Below are positions 24,546 to 32,368 of a stretch of 53,698 bases of DNA, in pieces. The translations under genes and the position numbers were made by a program. Below the pieces are notes generated by a model. It was not told the DNA's origin. It was given only the letters and a program-made list of their open reading frames with translations, and did no database searches. Within the stretch, counting starts at the first letter, position 1; each line of letters starts with the position of its first letter. The stretch is from the NCBI RefSeq assembly GCF_900116295.1, contig NZ_FPAF01000020.1:1-53698 (forward strand). Direction: 5' to 3'. The stretch is from Bacillus sp. 103mf. Lineage in GTDB: Bacteria; Bacillota; Bacilli; Bacillales; Bacillaceae_G.

Positions 24546-26417
24546 ATGAGAATTTTAAAAGGAATGCTAGTGTCTACAGTTGCAATTACAGCTTTTACGG
24601 GACTAGGAAAGACTACTCATATAGTGAGTGCTGCTTCAAACAATTCAGTAGTACAGCAAAAAGAAGCTAATGTAGAAAAAAAAGATGAAAAACAAATCAT
24701 TGTAAAGTTTAAAAATGAGATCAATTTACCGTATGAGGATGGTATAGAAAAGCGAATAAAACACGAAAAAAATGATGTGGTACTAGAAAACTTTTTTTCC
24801 GAATTCCCAGATTTAACATTAACTCGCTTATTTACGTCTGTAAGTCCGGAAGAAATTCAAAATCTAGATAAAAATGCGAAAACCGATAATAATAATTCAT
24901 CTTCTAACCTATTAAATTATTATACAGTTCAAGTTTCAAAGAATGTACAAGCAGAAAGATTAGTAGAAAAATTAAAACAATCACCTTTGATAGAGGATGT
25001 ATACATTAAAGAACTAGAAAATTTAACACCGCCTGAAATACAGCTGCCAAATTTATCTCTTAACCCCTATGATGACCCTAGATTTGAAAACCAAGGATAT
25101 CTAAAAGAGGCACCATATGGAATCAATGCATCTTATGCATGGGGGATAAAAGGCGGCGATGGAAAAGGGATAACATTTGTAGATATGGAGTATGGCTGGT
25201 TATTAAATCATGAGGATTTAATAAATCAAAATATTGAACTTATGTCTGGGCGGAATTTAGATCAGCATGTTGGTCATGGGACTTCAGTATTAGGAGTTGT
25301 TTCAGCGGAAGATAATAATATAGGTAATATTGGTATTACACCAAAAGCTACAGTAAAGGTAATCTCTCAAATAAGGGATAATGGTCAGTATAACACAGCA
25401 GATGCCATATTAAGCGCTGTAAATAACCTAAATGCTGGTGATGTTTTATTATTAGAGGCACAATCATCTTATGTTGGATACGGAAAACAATATTTACCAG
25501 TTGAAGTGCAACCGGATGTATTTGATGCGATTCGTACTGGAACAGATAAAGGGATCATAATCATAGAGGCTGGAGCAAATGGTTCAAATGATTTAGATCA
25601 ATTTAAAGATATAAATGGAAAACAAGTCTTGAATCGTAATAGCAAAGATTTCAAAGATTCAGGTGCAATCATGGTCGGAGCTGGTTCATCAACCGTTCCT
25701 CACGAACGTTTATGGTTTTCAAATCATGGAAGTCGAATTGATGTATATGGATGGGGTGAAAATGTAGATACAACTTCTGCAGAGTCAAGTAGAAGCATTC
25801 TAAATCTATACACGTCTAGATTTAATGGCACATCCAGTGCTTCACCAATCATCGCCGGTGCAGCAACTTCCATACAAAGTATTGCTAAGGAACGTTTAGG
25901 TCAACCTTATAAACCAAATGAGTTAAGAGCTATCTTAAGTAACACAAACACAGGAACACAATCTAAAAATCCATCTGTCGATAGAATTGGTGTTTTACCA
26001 GATTTGAAAGCTATATTATCAAATTTGGGATTTAAATCAAACGCATCTGATTCAGAATCAGAACATCCCCAGACTGGACAAATAACAGAACAAGAGCCAA
26101 ATAATCAGTCTATACAGGCAAATATATTAGATTTTAATGCAACTATTAAAGGAAATCTTAACAACAATGATAATGTAGATGTGTATACTTTTAATATTGA
26201 TTCCCAGCGCAATATTGATATTTCTACATTAAATGAAAAACAGATTGGAATGACATGGACACTTTATCATGAGTCAGATCTACAAAACTACGTAGCATAT
26301 GGACAAAATGATGGTAATATGATCAAAGGAAAATATGAAGCGAAACCAGGGAAATATTATTTATACGTCTACAAGTATGAAAATAAAAATGGATCGTATT
26401 CATTAAACGTAAAATAG
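24546..26417 (+). CDS. Secreted S8 (subtilisin-like) serine protease with PPC domain
   Basis: 623 residues with a signal peptide (MRILKGMLVSTVAITAFTGL, cleavage likely after VSAAS). An N-terminal prodomain-like region is followed by the S8 catalytic triad: Asp in FVDMEYGW (~210), His in HVGHGTSVLG (~243) and Ser in FNGTSSASPIIAG (~430). The last ~110 residues (EQEPNNQSIQANILDFNATI to YLYVYKYENKNGSYSLNV) form a bacterial pre-peptidase C-terminal (PPC) domain, often removed on maturation. GAGGGAA precedes the start. The PlcR-box promoter 124 nt upstream places it in the virulence regulon with the cytolysin. No frame break seen. Confidence 0.88.
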   Translation: MRILKGMLVSTVAITAFTGLGKTTHIVSAASNNSVVQQKEANVEKKDEKQIIVKFKNEINLPYEDGIEKRIKHEKNDVVLENFFSEFPDLTLTRLFTSVSPEEIQNLDKNAKTDNNNSSSNLLNYYTVQVSKNVQAERLVEKLKQSPLIEDVYIKELENLTPPEIQLPNLSLNPYDDPRFENQGYLKEAPYGINASYAWGIKGGDGKGITFVDMEYGWLLNHEDLINQNIELMSGRNLDQHVGHGTSVLGVVSAEDNNIGNIGITPKATVKVISQIRDNGQYNTADAILSAVNNLNAGDVLLLEAQSSYVGYGKQYLPVEVQPDVFDAIRTGTDKGIIIIEAGANGSNDLDQFKDINGKQVLNRNSKDFKDSGAIMVGAGSSTVPHERLWFSNHGSRIDVYGWGENVDTTSAESSRSILNLYTSRFNGTSSASPIIAGAATSIQSIAKERLGQPYKPNELRAILSNTNTGTQSKNPSVDRIGVLPDLKAILSNLGFKSNASDSESEHPQTGQITEQEPNNQSIQANILDFNATIKGNLNNNDNVDVYTFNIDSQRNIDISTLNEKQIGMTWTLYHESDLQNYVAYGQNDGNMIKGKYEAKPGKYYLYVYKYENKNGSYSLNVK

Positions 26418-26446
26418 ATTTTATGCATAAAGGAACTCCAAAAATG

Positions 26447-26496
26447 AACTGTACTCCAATTGTTAGACACAACTAACAATTGGGGTGCAGTTTTTT
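26447..26496 (+). terminator. Terminator of the protease gene
   Basis: 20-bp arms aactgtactccaattgttag / ctaacaattggggtgcagtt (one mismatch) followed by TTTTTT. Confidence 0.85.
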
Positions 26497-26647
26497 ATGA
26501 CCAAATCTCCTATCATTCTCGGAGATTGATTTGCAACGGAAACATCTATTAAGATAATTGCTTTCATGATACGAAATCAACTGTATTATTACATTTTCTG
26601 TGAGTTACTTTACACCTCACATCACGATTGCTCCCTCTACCCCCTAA
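26497..26647. other. Short spacer
   Basis: No gene or signal recognised between the protease terminator and the next PlcR box. Confidence 0.5.
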
Positions 26648-26702
26648 TATGCAATATTGCATATCAAAATGTATTGATAAAAATGTAAGCGCTTACTATA
26701 AT
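26648..26702 (+). promoter_or_regulatory. PlcR-box promoter with cre-like site, peptide 2
   Basis: TATGCAATATTGCATA (26648-26663), ten bases, TTGATA (26674-26679), 17-nt spacer holding GTAAGCGCTTAC (26685-26696), TATAAT (26697-26702). TGTAAGCGCTTACT differs from a CcpA cre consensus only at its edge. Confidence 0.88.
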
Positions 26703-26754
26703 AAGGGTATAAAGATGAAACACATCTTAACACAAAAAAAGAGGAGGAAATCAT

Positions 26755-26835
26755 ATGGCAATCGCAATGGCAGTTTTAAAATTTATCGGTGGAGTACTTC
26801 CATTCGTACAAGAGCTTTTAAAAGCATTTATGTAA
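26755..26835 (+). CDS. 26-residue hydrophobic peptide, copy 2
   Basis: ATG at 26755 follows GAGGAGGAAATCAT. The product starts MAIAMAVLKFIGG and ends VLPFVQELLKAFM; it differs from copy 1 only at residues 6-7. It is a free-standing unit: PlcR/cre promoter, gene, an imperfect hairpin and a terminator at 26925-26956. The sequence after its stop (GTAAGTTCATT...CAATTATTTATAAA, ATTATCATAC) matches the leader between copy 1 and the cytolysin gene, so this unit looks like a duplicate of the head of the cytolysin operon. Confidence 0.85.
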   Translation: MAIAMAVLKFIGGVLPFVQELLKAFM

Positions 26836-27250
26836 GTTCATTATTCAGCAATTATTTATAAAAATTATCATACAAATGATCTGTATATCAAAGATGAATT
26901 GATGCACAGATCACTTGTGTGAGCAAAGTCCCTTTAGGTATTGAAGGGACTTTTTTAGATTCCTAGATATATAGAACAATCTCAAAAAAGAAAGAACCCT
27001 TACGAACCCCCTAATAGATAAAATTTCTATTTTGCGAATATCCCCGATGGATATAACCAAACGACATAGAACCAACACTCCACGCTAATACATTCTTTAG
27101 AAGATAAAACCTTGATTACTATGTGAAAATCAATAACTCACTTAACAATATCTCTTAAAAGAATCGCTGTAACAAAAACATCCATTATTGTTACAATATA
27201 ATTACCATTCAAAAGAAACAACTACATATATATTTAGGAGGAGAAATACT
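26836..27250. other. 3' leader, terminator and spacer
   Basis: Hairpin 26875-26918 (ACAAATGATCTGT with ACAGATCACTTGT, one mismatch), terminator 26925-26956, then about 290 bases with no recognised feature up to the GGAGGAG before 27251. Confidence 0.5.
26925..26956 (+). terminator. Terminator of peptide 2
   Basis: AAGTCCCTT / AAGGGACTT hairpin followed by TTTTT. Confidence 0.8.
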
Positions 27251-27949
27251 TTGGAAATAGATAATATAAAAAATATCCTAAGAAAAAAAGCAACTATCTT
27301 TCAAACAGGTGGAAAAAGACCCGATCTATCTATAAATGAAAGTTGGATTGGAAAGATTCCCTATTCATTGCCAAATGAAACGTACCCAATCGACCGTTAT
27401 CAAGACAAAATGTATGCAATCATGATGCTTAATTTAACTCAGGTCCCTTTTGTTCCAGAAGCATTAAAAGATATAAAAGCCATAGCAGTATTTCTTTCCC
27501 CAAACTTTGCTAAAGATTTATCCAACTTATCAGGAAATTTTTGTATTAGAGAATATGATTCTTTAGAGGAATTGGTACCAAATGAAATGTCACTTACGTT
27601 TCCCAATCTAAAACCTTTTCCTTTAATACCAAAATTAGTAACCGATGAGTTTCCAAAATGGGATACGGACGATTTCCCTAATAACATGCAAGATAGAATT
27701 TTTGAACTTGAAAACACAATTGGGATTGACTACTACGAGGATATTTTTGAAGAAAATCATTACAGACACAAATTAGGAGGTTATGCTTGCTTTGCTCAAT
27801 CAGGTATCCAATGGCCCGCGGATTATGAATTTATTTTTCAAATAACAGAAGATCCAAAAGCAAAGTTTGGAATTATTCACGGCGGCGGAATTTACTTTGC
27901 CAAAAATAGTAAAACAAATAATTGGATTGCACATTGTGATTTCTTGTAG
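27251..27949 (+). CDS. DUF1963 (YwqG-like) protein
   Basis: 232 residues from TTG 27251, preceded by GGAGGAGAAATACT. Blocks such as WIGKIPYSLPNETYPIDRYQ, MMLNLTQVPFVPEALKDIKA, HKLGGYACFAQSGIQWPADY and GGGIYFAKNSKTNNWIAHCD fit DUF1963 (YwqG family): an early 'K.GG.P.LP', a central 'Q..', and a late H-K-LGG. Function unknown; such proteins often sit near toxin/immunity loci. A second family member is at 32369. Followed after 46 nt by a membrane protein gene. Confidence 0.75.
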   Translation: MEIDNIKNILRKKATIFQTGGKRPDLSINESWIGKIPYSLPNETYPIDRYQDKMYAIMMLNLTQVPFVPEALKDIKAIAVFLSPNFAKDLSNLSGNFCIREYDSLEELVPNEMSLTFPNLKPFPLIPKLVTDEFPKWDTDDFPNNMQDRIFELENTIGIDYYEDIFEENHYRHKLGGYACFAQSGIQWPADYEFIFQITEDPKAKFGIIHGGGIYFAKNSKTNNWIAHCDFL

Positions 27950-27995
27950 AAATAGAATATTAAGTGATTGAGTTTTTAAAAAGAGGTGGTTATTA

Positions 27996-28412
27996 TTGAA
28001 AAAATTTTTAATGTCTTTCGTATTTACTGTATTCAGTCTATTAATCTCAATGAATATTCTTCAACTGTACTATACTAAGGAGACTTTTGGAGGAGAAGGT
28101 TATTTTCATATTATTACTAATGCAATGCAAATAACAGTTGTTGTTGTATACATTGGAGTTCCTCTAGTTTTACTTGGATGTGTTCTCGGAGAGTTACTAT
28201 TTAGGTATATCATTTTACCTAATAAACTACATTTTATCATTTCTTCAATACTATATATCCTTCTAGGCACAGGAATTATATTTGTATTTGGGATTGTACT
28301 AGGAGCAAATACAACGAACATATTTACTATTGAGATGATGCCATATATGGGGCTGACTGCTATTTGTTCTATTACATTTTTCGTGAGCAGAACCATGTAT
28401 GAACGAAAATGA
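27996..28412 (+). CDS. Four-TM hypothetical membrane protein
   Basis: 138 residues starting MKKFLMSFVFTVFSLLISMN (TTG start; AGAGGTGG upstream). Four hydrophobic stretches (LMSFVFTVFSLLISMNIL; TVVVVYIGVPLVLLGCVLG; ISSILYILLGTGIIFVFGIV; MPYMGLTAICSITFFVS). Family not recognised. Probably co-transcribed with the DUF1963 gene, ending at the terminator 28427-28460. Confidence 0.55.
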   Translation: MKKFLMSFVFTVFSLLISMNILQLYYTKETFGGEGYFHIITNAMQITVVVVYIGVPLVLLGCVLGELLFRYIILPNKLHFIISSILYILLGTGIIFVFGIVLGANTTNIFTIEMMPYMGLTAICSITFFVSRTMYERK

Positions 28413-28426
28413 TAAAGTGAAACTTT

Positions 28427-28460
28427 AATCAGTGGGGGTTTTCTTCATCCCCCACTGATT
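28427..28460 (+). terminator. Terminator
   Basis: Arms AATCAGTGGGGG / CCCCCACTGATT with a T-rich loop. Confidence 0.75.
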
Positions 28461-28484
28461 ATTAGTTGAACCAATCGGGCTTTT

Positions 28485-28554
28485 ACGGGCAGTTTATCTC
28501 CCACCTAACTTCTTTGTTTTTGCTGAATTTTGAGGTGGGAGTATTACTGCCCGT
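28485..28554. repeat. bcr-like inverted repeat, complete copy
   Basis: 22-bp arms, acgggcagtttatctcccac and aggtgggagtattactgccc, differ at only a few positions and enclose 26 bases. The right half recurs at 4474-4520 and a terminal part at 47597-47625. It resembles the dispersed palindromic bcr repeats of the B. cereus group; exact class not assigned. Confidence 0.6.
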
Positions 28555-28690
28555 TAATGCGGGATAAATCTATACCCATAACGAGTCAAAAACGCTATTC
28601 TTTTTAAAAAAATATACAGAAAAGATGACTTTGAATTTGCTGCACAACTAGGGATCATTTCTTACGTAAGGAAGGGGTATAAGGGGTTAT

Positions 28691-29680
28691 ATGAAGAGAA
28701 TGAAAAATATAATGTTGTTAGTGGTATGTTTCTTATTTTTAAGTGGTTGTAATTATGAAAATGAAGATCAGGTAAAAAAATATATAAAAGAAAAACATGG
28801 CATCGATGTTGTTGTAACAGATTGGGGTGCTATACATGAAGGGAATATGGGACATACATACCATACTGTTCAAGCAAAAAACAACAAAAATATGCAATTT
28901 CGCGTAGAGGTAGATGGTATCCTCTATTCAAGAATAAAAGGTGATGAATACCAATATGGAAAAAATACATATGAGGAATATAAGAAATTCAGACCAATTT
29001 TAAAAGAAATTAAAAAGTTAGGCTACGAGGAATTCGAAAAAGAAAATGTACTTCAGTATATAGTTGATTATAGGGAAGAAAAACCAACTGATGAGTTGTT
29101 ATTAACTTTAAAAACAAGTAACAAGATTGATTATAGTCAATTTGAATCGGCAGAATTAGATCGTTTATATGCTCTATTCCAACTCATTCAGAAGAGTAAT
29201 AAGAAGATAACAGAACTTGAAATTAAGGATCATAATGGTGAAGATATAGGTTTCCCTTTTTACAATGTGCAAGAAGCTATAACGAAAGAAGAACTGCTTC
29301 TAACAATGAAAAACACTTTAGACAGTTATTGGACATATTTGATTCAAACTCAAACAAAGGTAGTAGACAGATTAAAAGAAGTTCAAAGCGACCGTTTTGT
29401 ATTTAAAGGTATTACTTGTTCACATCCGAAAGATGGGAAGTGTCCGGGATATAAAGTGAATTTAGTTATTAATAGTACGGAATTTAAAAACGATTCCCCT
29501 TTAATTGAGGATCTAACAAAGGTGACCACTATCCTTAAAGAGGAACTATACAATAAAGAATTTACCATATGTTTAACCAACAAAGATGGAACAAGATATA
29601 AAGCCTGGTTATCATCAGAAGAAATCAAACAAAGTAATAACATCGAAGAACTTGTAAAAGAACGGTATCCTGAGAAATAA
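28691..29680 (+). CDS. Hypothetical lipoprotein
   Basis: 329 residues. A lipoprotein signal with lipobox LSGC (residues ~18-21, MLLVVCFLFLSGCNYENE) predicts anchoring on the outer face of the membrane. The rest is hydrophilic and charged (QVKKYIKEKHGIDVVVTDWG; KEELLLTMKNTLDSYWTYLI). One CSHPKDGKC pair could form a disulfide. No family recognised, although such lipoproteins are common in the B. cereus group. AAGGAAGGGG precedes the start. Confidence 0.6.
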   Translation: MKRMKNIMLLVVCFLFLSGCNYENEDQVKKYIKEKHGIDVVVTDWGAIHEGNMGHTYHTVQAKNNKNMQFRVEVDGILYSRIKGDEYQYGKNTYEEYKKFRPILKEIKKLGYEEFEKENVLQYIVDYREEKPTDELLLTLKTSNKIDYSQFESAELDRLYALFQLIQKSNKKITELEIKDHNGEDIGFPFYNVQEAITKEELLLTMKNTLDSYWTYLIQTQTKVVDRLKEVQSDRFVFKGITCSHPKDGKCPGYKVNLVINSTEFKNDSPLIEDLTKVTTILKEELYNKEFTICLTNKDGTRYKAWLSSEEIKQSNNIEELVKERYPEK

Positions 29681-29762
29681 ATCTAAAGCACTTTTTACGT
29701 TTGTTATTTGGTGTGAAAGCATAATATAAGTTATTAAAATAAATCATTTGTATTAATAGTGT

Positions 29763-29796
29763 AAGAGCATATTTCAAAATATGCTCTTTCTTTTTA
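29763..29796 (+). terminator. Terminator of the lipoprotein gene
   Basis: AAGAGCATATTT-caa-AATATGCTCTTTCTTTTT. Confidence 0.8.
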
Positions 29797-29878
29797 TGCA
29801 TTTGCTAAAATCAATAACATGACTAAGTCTACTTTTATGTATCGTCAAACGGAAAATAAATGAAATCCCCCTTCCAAA

Positions 29879-29914
29879 AGAACATAAGTTCGTATATAAT
29901 AAGAACGAATGTTC
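29879..29914 (+). promoter_or_regulatory. LexA (SOS) boxes before the uvrX relic
   Basis: AGAACATAAGTTCG (29879-29892) and GAACGAATGTTCC (about 29903-29915) approximate the Bacillus LexA/DinR site CGAACNNNNGTTCG. The same arrangement precedes the larger uvrX gene at 36106. Confidence 0.6.
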
Positions 29915-29935
29915 CGATTCGTAGGAGTAATTACC

Positions 29936-30140
29936 TTGTATGACTATTCTCTATTACCAAGCCGTCACCTTACGAAGTTTTTACGTCAACTAGTGGTTGT
30001 TGGTGATGTGAATAGACAAGGATCAATTGTGTTAGCTGCCACTCCGACCATGGAAACATATATAAGATGTTCGAATTACATAACAAAATTAGCTCTACAA
30101 TAAGATTTTCACCGATATTCTATTAACAATTGCTCTCTAG
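29936..30140 (+). pseudogene. uvrX relic with a large internal deletion
   Basis: The start (LYDYSLLPSRHLTKFLRQ) jumps to LVVVGDVNRQGSIVLAATP, then directly to METYIRCSNYITKLALQ and, after a stop, DFHRYSI. All pieces match the UvrX-like Y-family polymerase at 36106-37370 in the same order, but the DLRSFYAS and IDE catalytic parts and everything downstream are gone. It retains LexA boxes upstream and a yolD gene downstream. Confidence 0.8.
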
Positions 30141-30267
30141 ATATGAAACAAACAGCAAATATATTAATAATTACAATGGATGGTAAAAATTCGATTATGA
30201 GAGGTGTAAATTACATGCAAGGGACTACACAACATGATAGAAACACATGATTAGGAGGAAATAAAAC
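30141..30267. other. Spacer with uvrX debris
   Basis: No gene; ribosome site TAGGAGGAA for the next gene at its end. Confidence 0.4.
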
Positions 30268-30621
30268 ATGAGTAACGCAAATATGCCAAAAGATAGAGGA
30301 ATGGTAAAATGGAGTCCGTTTTCTGTAATACCAGCACAATTTACTGGAATCCGCAGAATTATTGAGGAAAAAACGAAGGTGCCACGACCAGTATTAACAA
30401 AAAATGCAAAGGAGAGAATTGAAAACAAGTTATTATGCTCATTCCTTTCAGAAGAAGAAATATTAATTACTTATTATGAGGATGGTCATCTACTTACAAA
30501 CTATATAACTGTAGTTGGCATAGATCCTTTGAATAACTCTGTAATATGTACAGACGCATTTTATCATAAAATGACTTTTAAGTTTATTGACATTATTGAT
30601 GTGCAAGGAATAACTGTTTGA
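30268..30621 (+). CDS. YolD-like protein
   Basis: 117 residues. The signature DRGMVKWSPFSVIPAQFTGI then KTKVPRPVLTKNAKERIENK is diagnostic of YolD-like proteins, which are usually encoded with UvrX/Y-family polymerases in SOS operons. The C-terminus (FIDIIDVQGI) is the typical small beta domain. TTAGGAGGAA precedes the ATG. Its polymerase partner is reduced to a relic, so this copy is an orphan. Paralogue at 37367. Confidence 0.85.
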   Translation: MSNANMPKDRGMVKWSPFSVIPAQFTGIRRIIEEKTKVPRPVLTKNAKERIENKLLCSFLSEEEILITYYEDGHLLTNYITVVGIDPLNNSVICTDAFYHKMTFKFIDIIDVQGITV

Positions 30622-30693
30622 AAATTCATACCTTTCTCTTCATATATGATATTATAAATATATATCATTTCATTTCGTTTACAAGGGGGAATT

Positions 30694-30921
30694 GTGTTAG
30701 TGTTTTGGAAAATATTTTTTCTGTGTGCTAGTTTAATATTGAATGTATGTGCGTTTCCTGCTGCTATGTTTCTTGGCACAATGGCAACAGATGCTCCTGG
30801 AAGCGGTCTTACCGAATTTTCCATTGGATTCTTTATGATTCAGGGAATCCCTCTTATTTTACTCATCATTAGCATATTTTGTTTGGTAAGGAAGCCGAAA
30901 AATAATCAGAAAGACAATTGA
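30694..30921 (+). CDS. Small membrane protein
   Basis: 75 residues from GTG 30694 (AAGGGGGAATT upstream). Two membrane segments (FWKIFFLCASLILNVCAF; FFMIQGIPLILLIISIFCLV) with a basic tail VRKPKNNQKDN. Function unknown. Confidence 0.5.
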   Translation: MLVFWKIFFLCASLILNVCAFPAAMFLGTMATDAPGSGLTEFSIGFFMIQGIPLILLIISIFCLVRKPKNNQKDN

Positions 30922-31290
30922 ATGTATTGTAAAAACAATAGAAACTGTAAATAAAGGTTTACTCCTCATACATATATGTATTACAAGATTCCATTTTCTG
31001 GTTATAGCATAAAAATAGGAATCGAGTGATCCGGACTCAATTTCTGTGGTGAAATCATTTGCCAACAGAATACCTAATAAAAGAATCCTGCTTTGTGCAG
31101 GGTTCTTTTAATTTTCCTTTAACATAAAGTGTAATACTATATAAGCCATCTTCCGTGTGGAACATCCTCTTTAATGTATATAAAGAAATTTATCGGAATA
31201 GGCTCAATATATATAAAGTTACACAAAAAATAATATTTGCTACAATTGTATTGATGTGTATCATTTGATATTTCGTTCATCGTACCCAAA
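30922..31290. other. Intergenic region
   Basis: Contains a terminator at 31080-31110 (AAAAGAATCCTGC-tttGT-GCAGGGTTCTTTT). Nothing else recognised before the PlcR box. Confidence 0.5.
31080..31110 (+). terminator. Terminator
   Basis: AAGAATCCTGC / GCAGGGTTCTT hairpin followed by TTAATTTT. Confidence 0.7.
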
Positions 31291-31345
31291 TATGCAATAT
31301 TGCATATTAAAAAGTATTGATAAAATTGTAAGCGCTTACTATAAT
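31291..31345 (+). promoter_or_regulatory. PlcR-box promoter with cre-like site, peptide 3
   Basis: TATGCAATATTGCATA (31291-31306), ten bases, TTGATA (31317-31322), 17-nt spacer with GTAAGCGCTTAC, TATAAT (31340-31345). Same geometry as the other two peptide promoters. Confidence 0.88.
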
Positions 31346-31398
31346 AAAAACATAAGGATTAACCACATCTTAGCACCTACGAAAGAGGAGGAAATATT

Positions 31399-31479
31399 AT
31401 GGCAATCGCAATGGCAGTTTTATCATTCTTAGGTGGAGTAATTCCATTAGTTCAAGAACTTTTAAAAGCATTTATGTAA
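31399..31479 (+). CDS. 26-residue hydrophobic peptide, copy 3
   Basis: ATG at 31399 follows GAGGAGGAAATATT. The product starts MAIAMAVLSFLGG and ends VIPLVQELLKAFM. Compared with copy 2 it has S9 for K, L11 for I, I15 for L and L17 for F: all conservative apart from the lost lysine, so the pattern looks selected at protein level. Free-standing unit with its own terminator (31569-31604). The 3' leader again matches the cytolysin leader for about 50 bases. Confidence 0.85.
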   Translation: MAIAMAVLSFLGGVIPLVQELLKAFM

Positions 31480-31515
31480 GTTCATTATTCCGCAATTATT
31501 TATAAAAATTATCAT

Positions 31516-31562
31516 ACAAATGATCTGTATTGCAAAGATGAATTGTTATGCAGATCATTTGT
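31516..31562 (+). other. 3' hairpin of the peptide 3 transcript
   Basis: Perfect 12-bp arms ACAAATGATCTG / CAGATCATTTGT enclose 23 bases, between the stop and the terminator. The same structure with one mismatch follows copy 2. Confidence 0.6.
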
Positions 31563-31568
31563 ATGAGC

Positions 31569-31604
31569 AAACGTCCCTTTAGATCAATATGAAGGGACGT
31601 TTTT
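31569..31604 (+). terminator. Terminator of peptide 3
   Basis: AAACGTCCCTT...GAAGGGACGTTTTT hairpin. Confidence 0.8.
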
Positions 31605-31769
31605 AGATTTCTACATACTTTAGGCTGTTGATAAATGAAGTTATGTTAACTCAGAAAAGATCATTCAATATAACCGAAATCTAAGATAGAAAGATAGTGG
31701 TAGATTGACAGAATTATACCCTCTTTATGTAAAGAACATACTACAAATAACCCTATCAAGTTCTAGGAT

Positions 31770-32356
31770 TTAATCGAACCATTTGTCTCCATCAGTAATC
31801 CATTTACTGTTATGTAAATCAAAGCATGGATCATAATCATGAAAACTAAAGTAGGCAGGCATTTTAACGCTTGTGCCACCTGCTTTATTCCAGCACGCAG
31901 CAAACCATTCCACAATGGCTTCTGTTTCAATTTTAGATAGTTCCTCACCATTTTGATCATAAAACTCCCAAAATTCATCTGATTTGCCATCATAGTATTC
32001 TATATCTTCTATTAAATCGTGACTACCTGAAAAGATACTGCTATCGCTCCCTTCATAAAAGACTTCACTTGCTCCCCCGTCCATGGAATACATTACAATG
32101 GACATTCCAAATCCCTGAACAAAAGCTGTGAAATCTAATAAATCTATCCCCTTATAATAATTAAACTGAATTGTCTCTTTTATATTTCGAATCAGATCAT
32201 CGGAATGTTCTTCAAGACCCTTTTTTAAAGAACTTGTGTAATTTTCTATTGTAAACAAACGATTCACTCCATATTCTAATTGAATTTCCAATATATTCCC
32301 ATCATCTAATAATACCAAAATTAAGTATTAAAAATATGCACTACTTCGTCAAACAT
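31770..32356 (-). pseudogene. Hypothetical protein, probable 5' frameshift
   Basis: The main frame (182 codons) reads VLLDDGNILEIQLEYGVNRL, FTAFVQGFGMSIVMYSMDGG, EAIVEWFAACWNKAGGTSVK, FSFHDYDPCFDLHNSKWI. Its only in-frame start is a TTG without a ribosome site. A good start (GGATGGGAGAGT then ATG at 32356, MFDEVVHIFNT) lies 10 nt after the DUF1963 gene in another frame and runs into a stop near 32323. A single-base loss there would restore one ~195-residue protein. Family not recognised; the product looks soluble and intracellular. Confidence 0.5.
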
Positions 32357-32368
32357 ACTCTCCCATCC

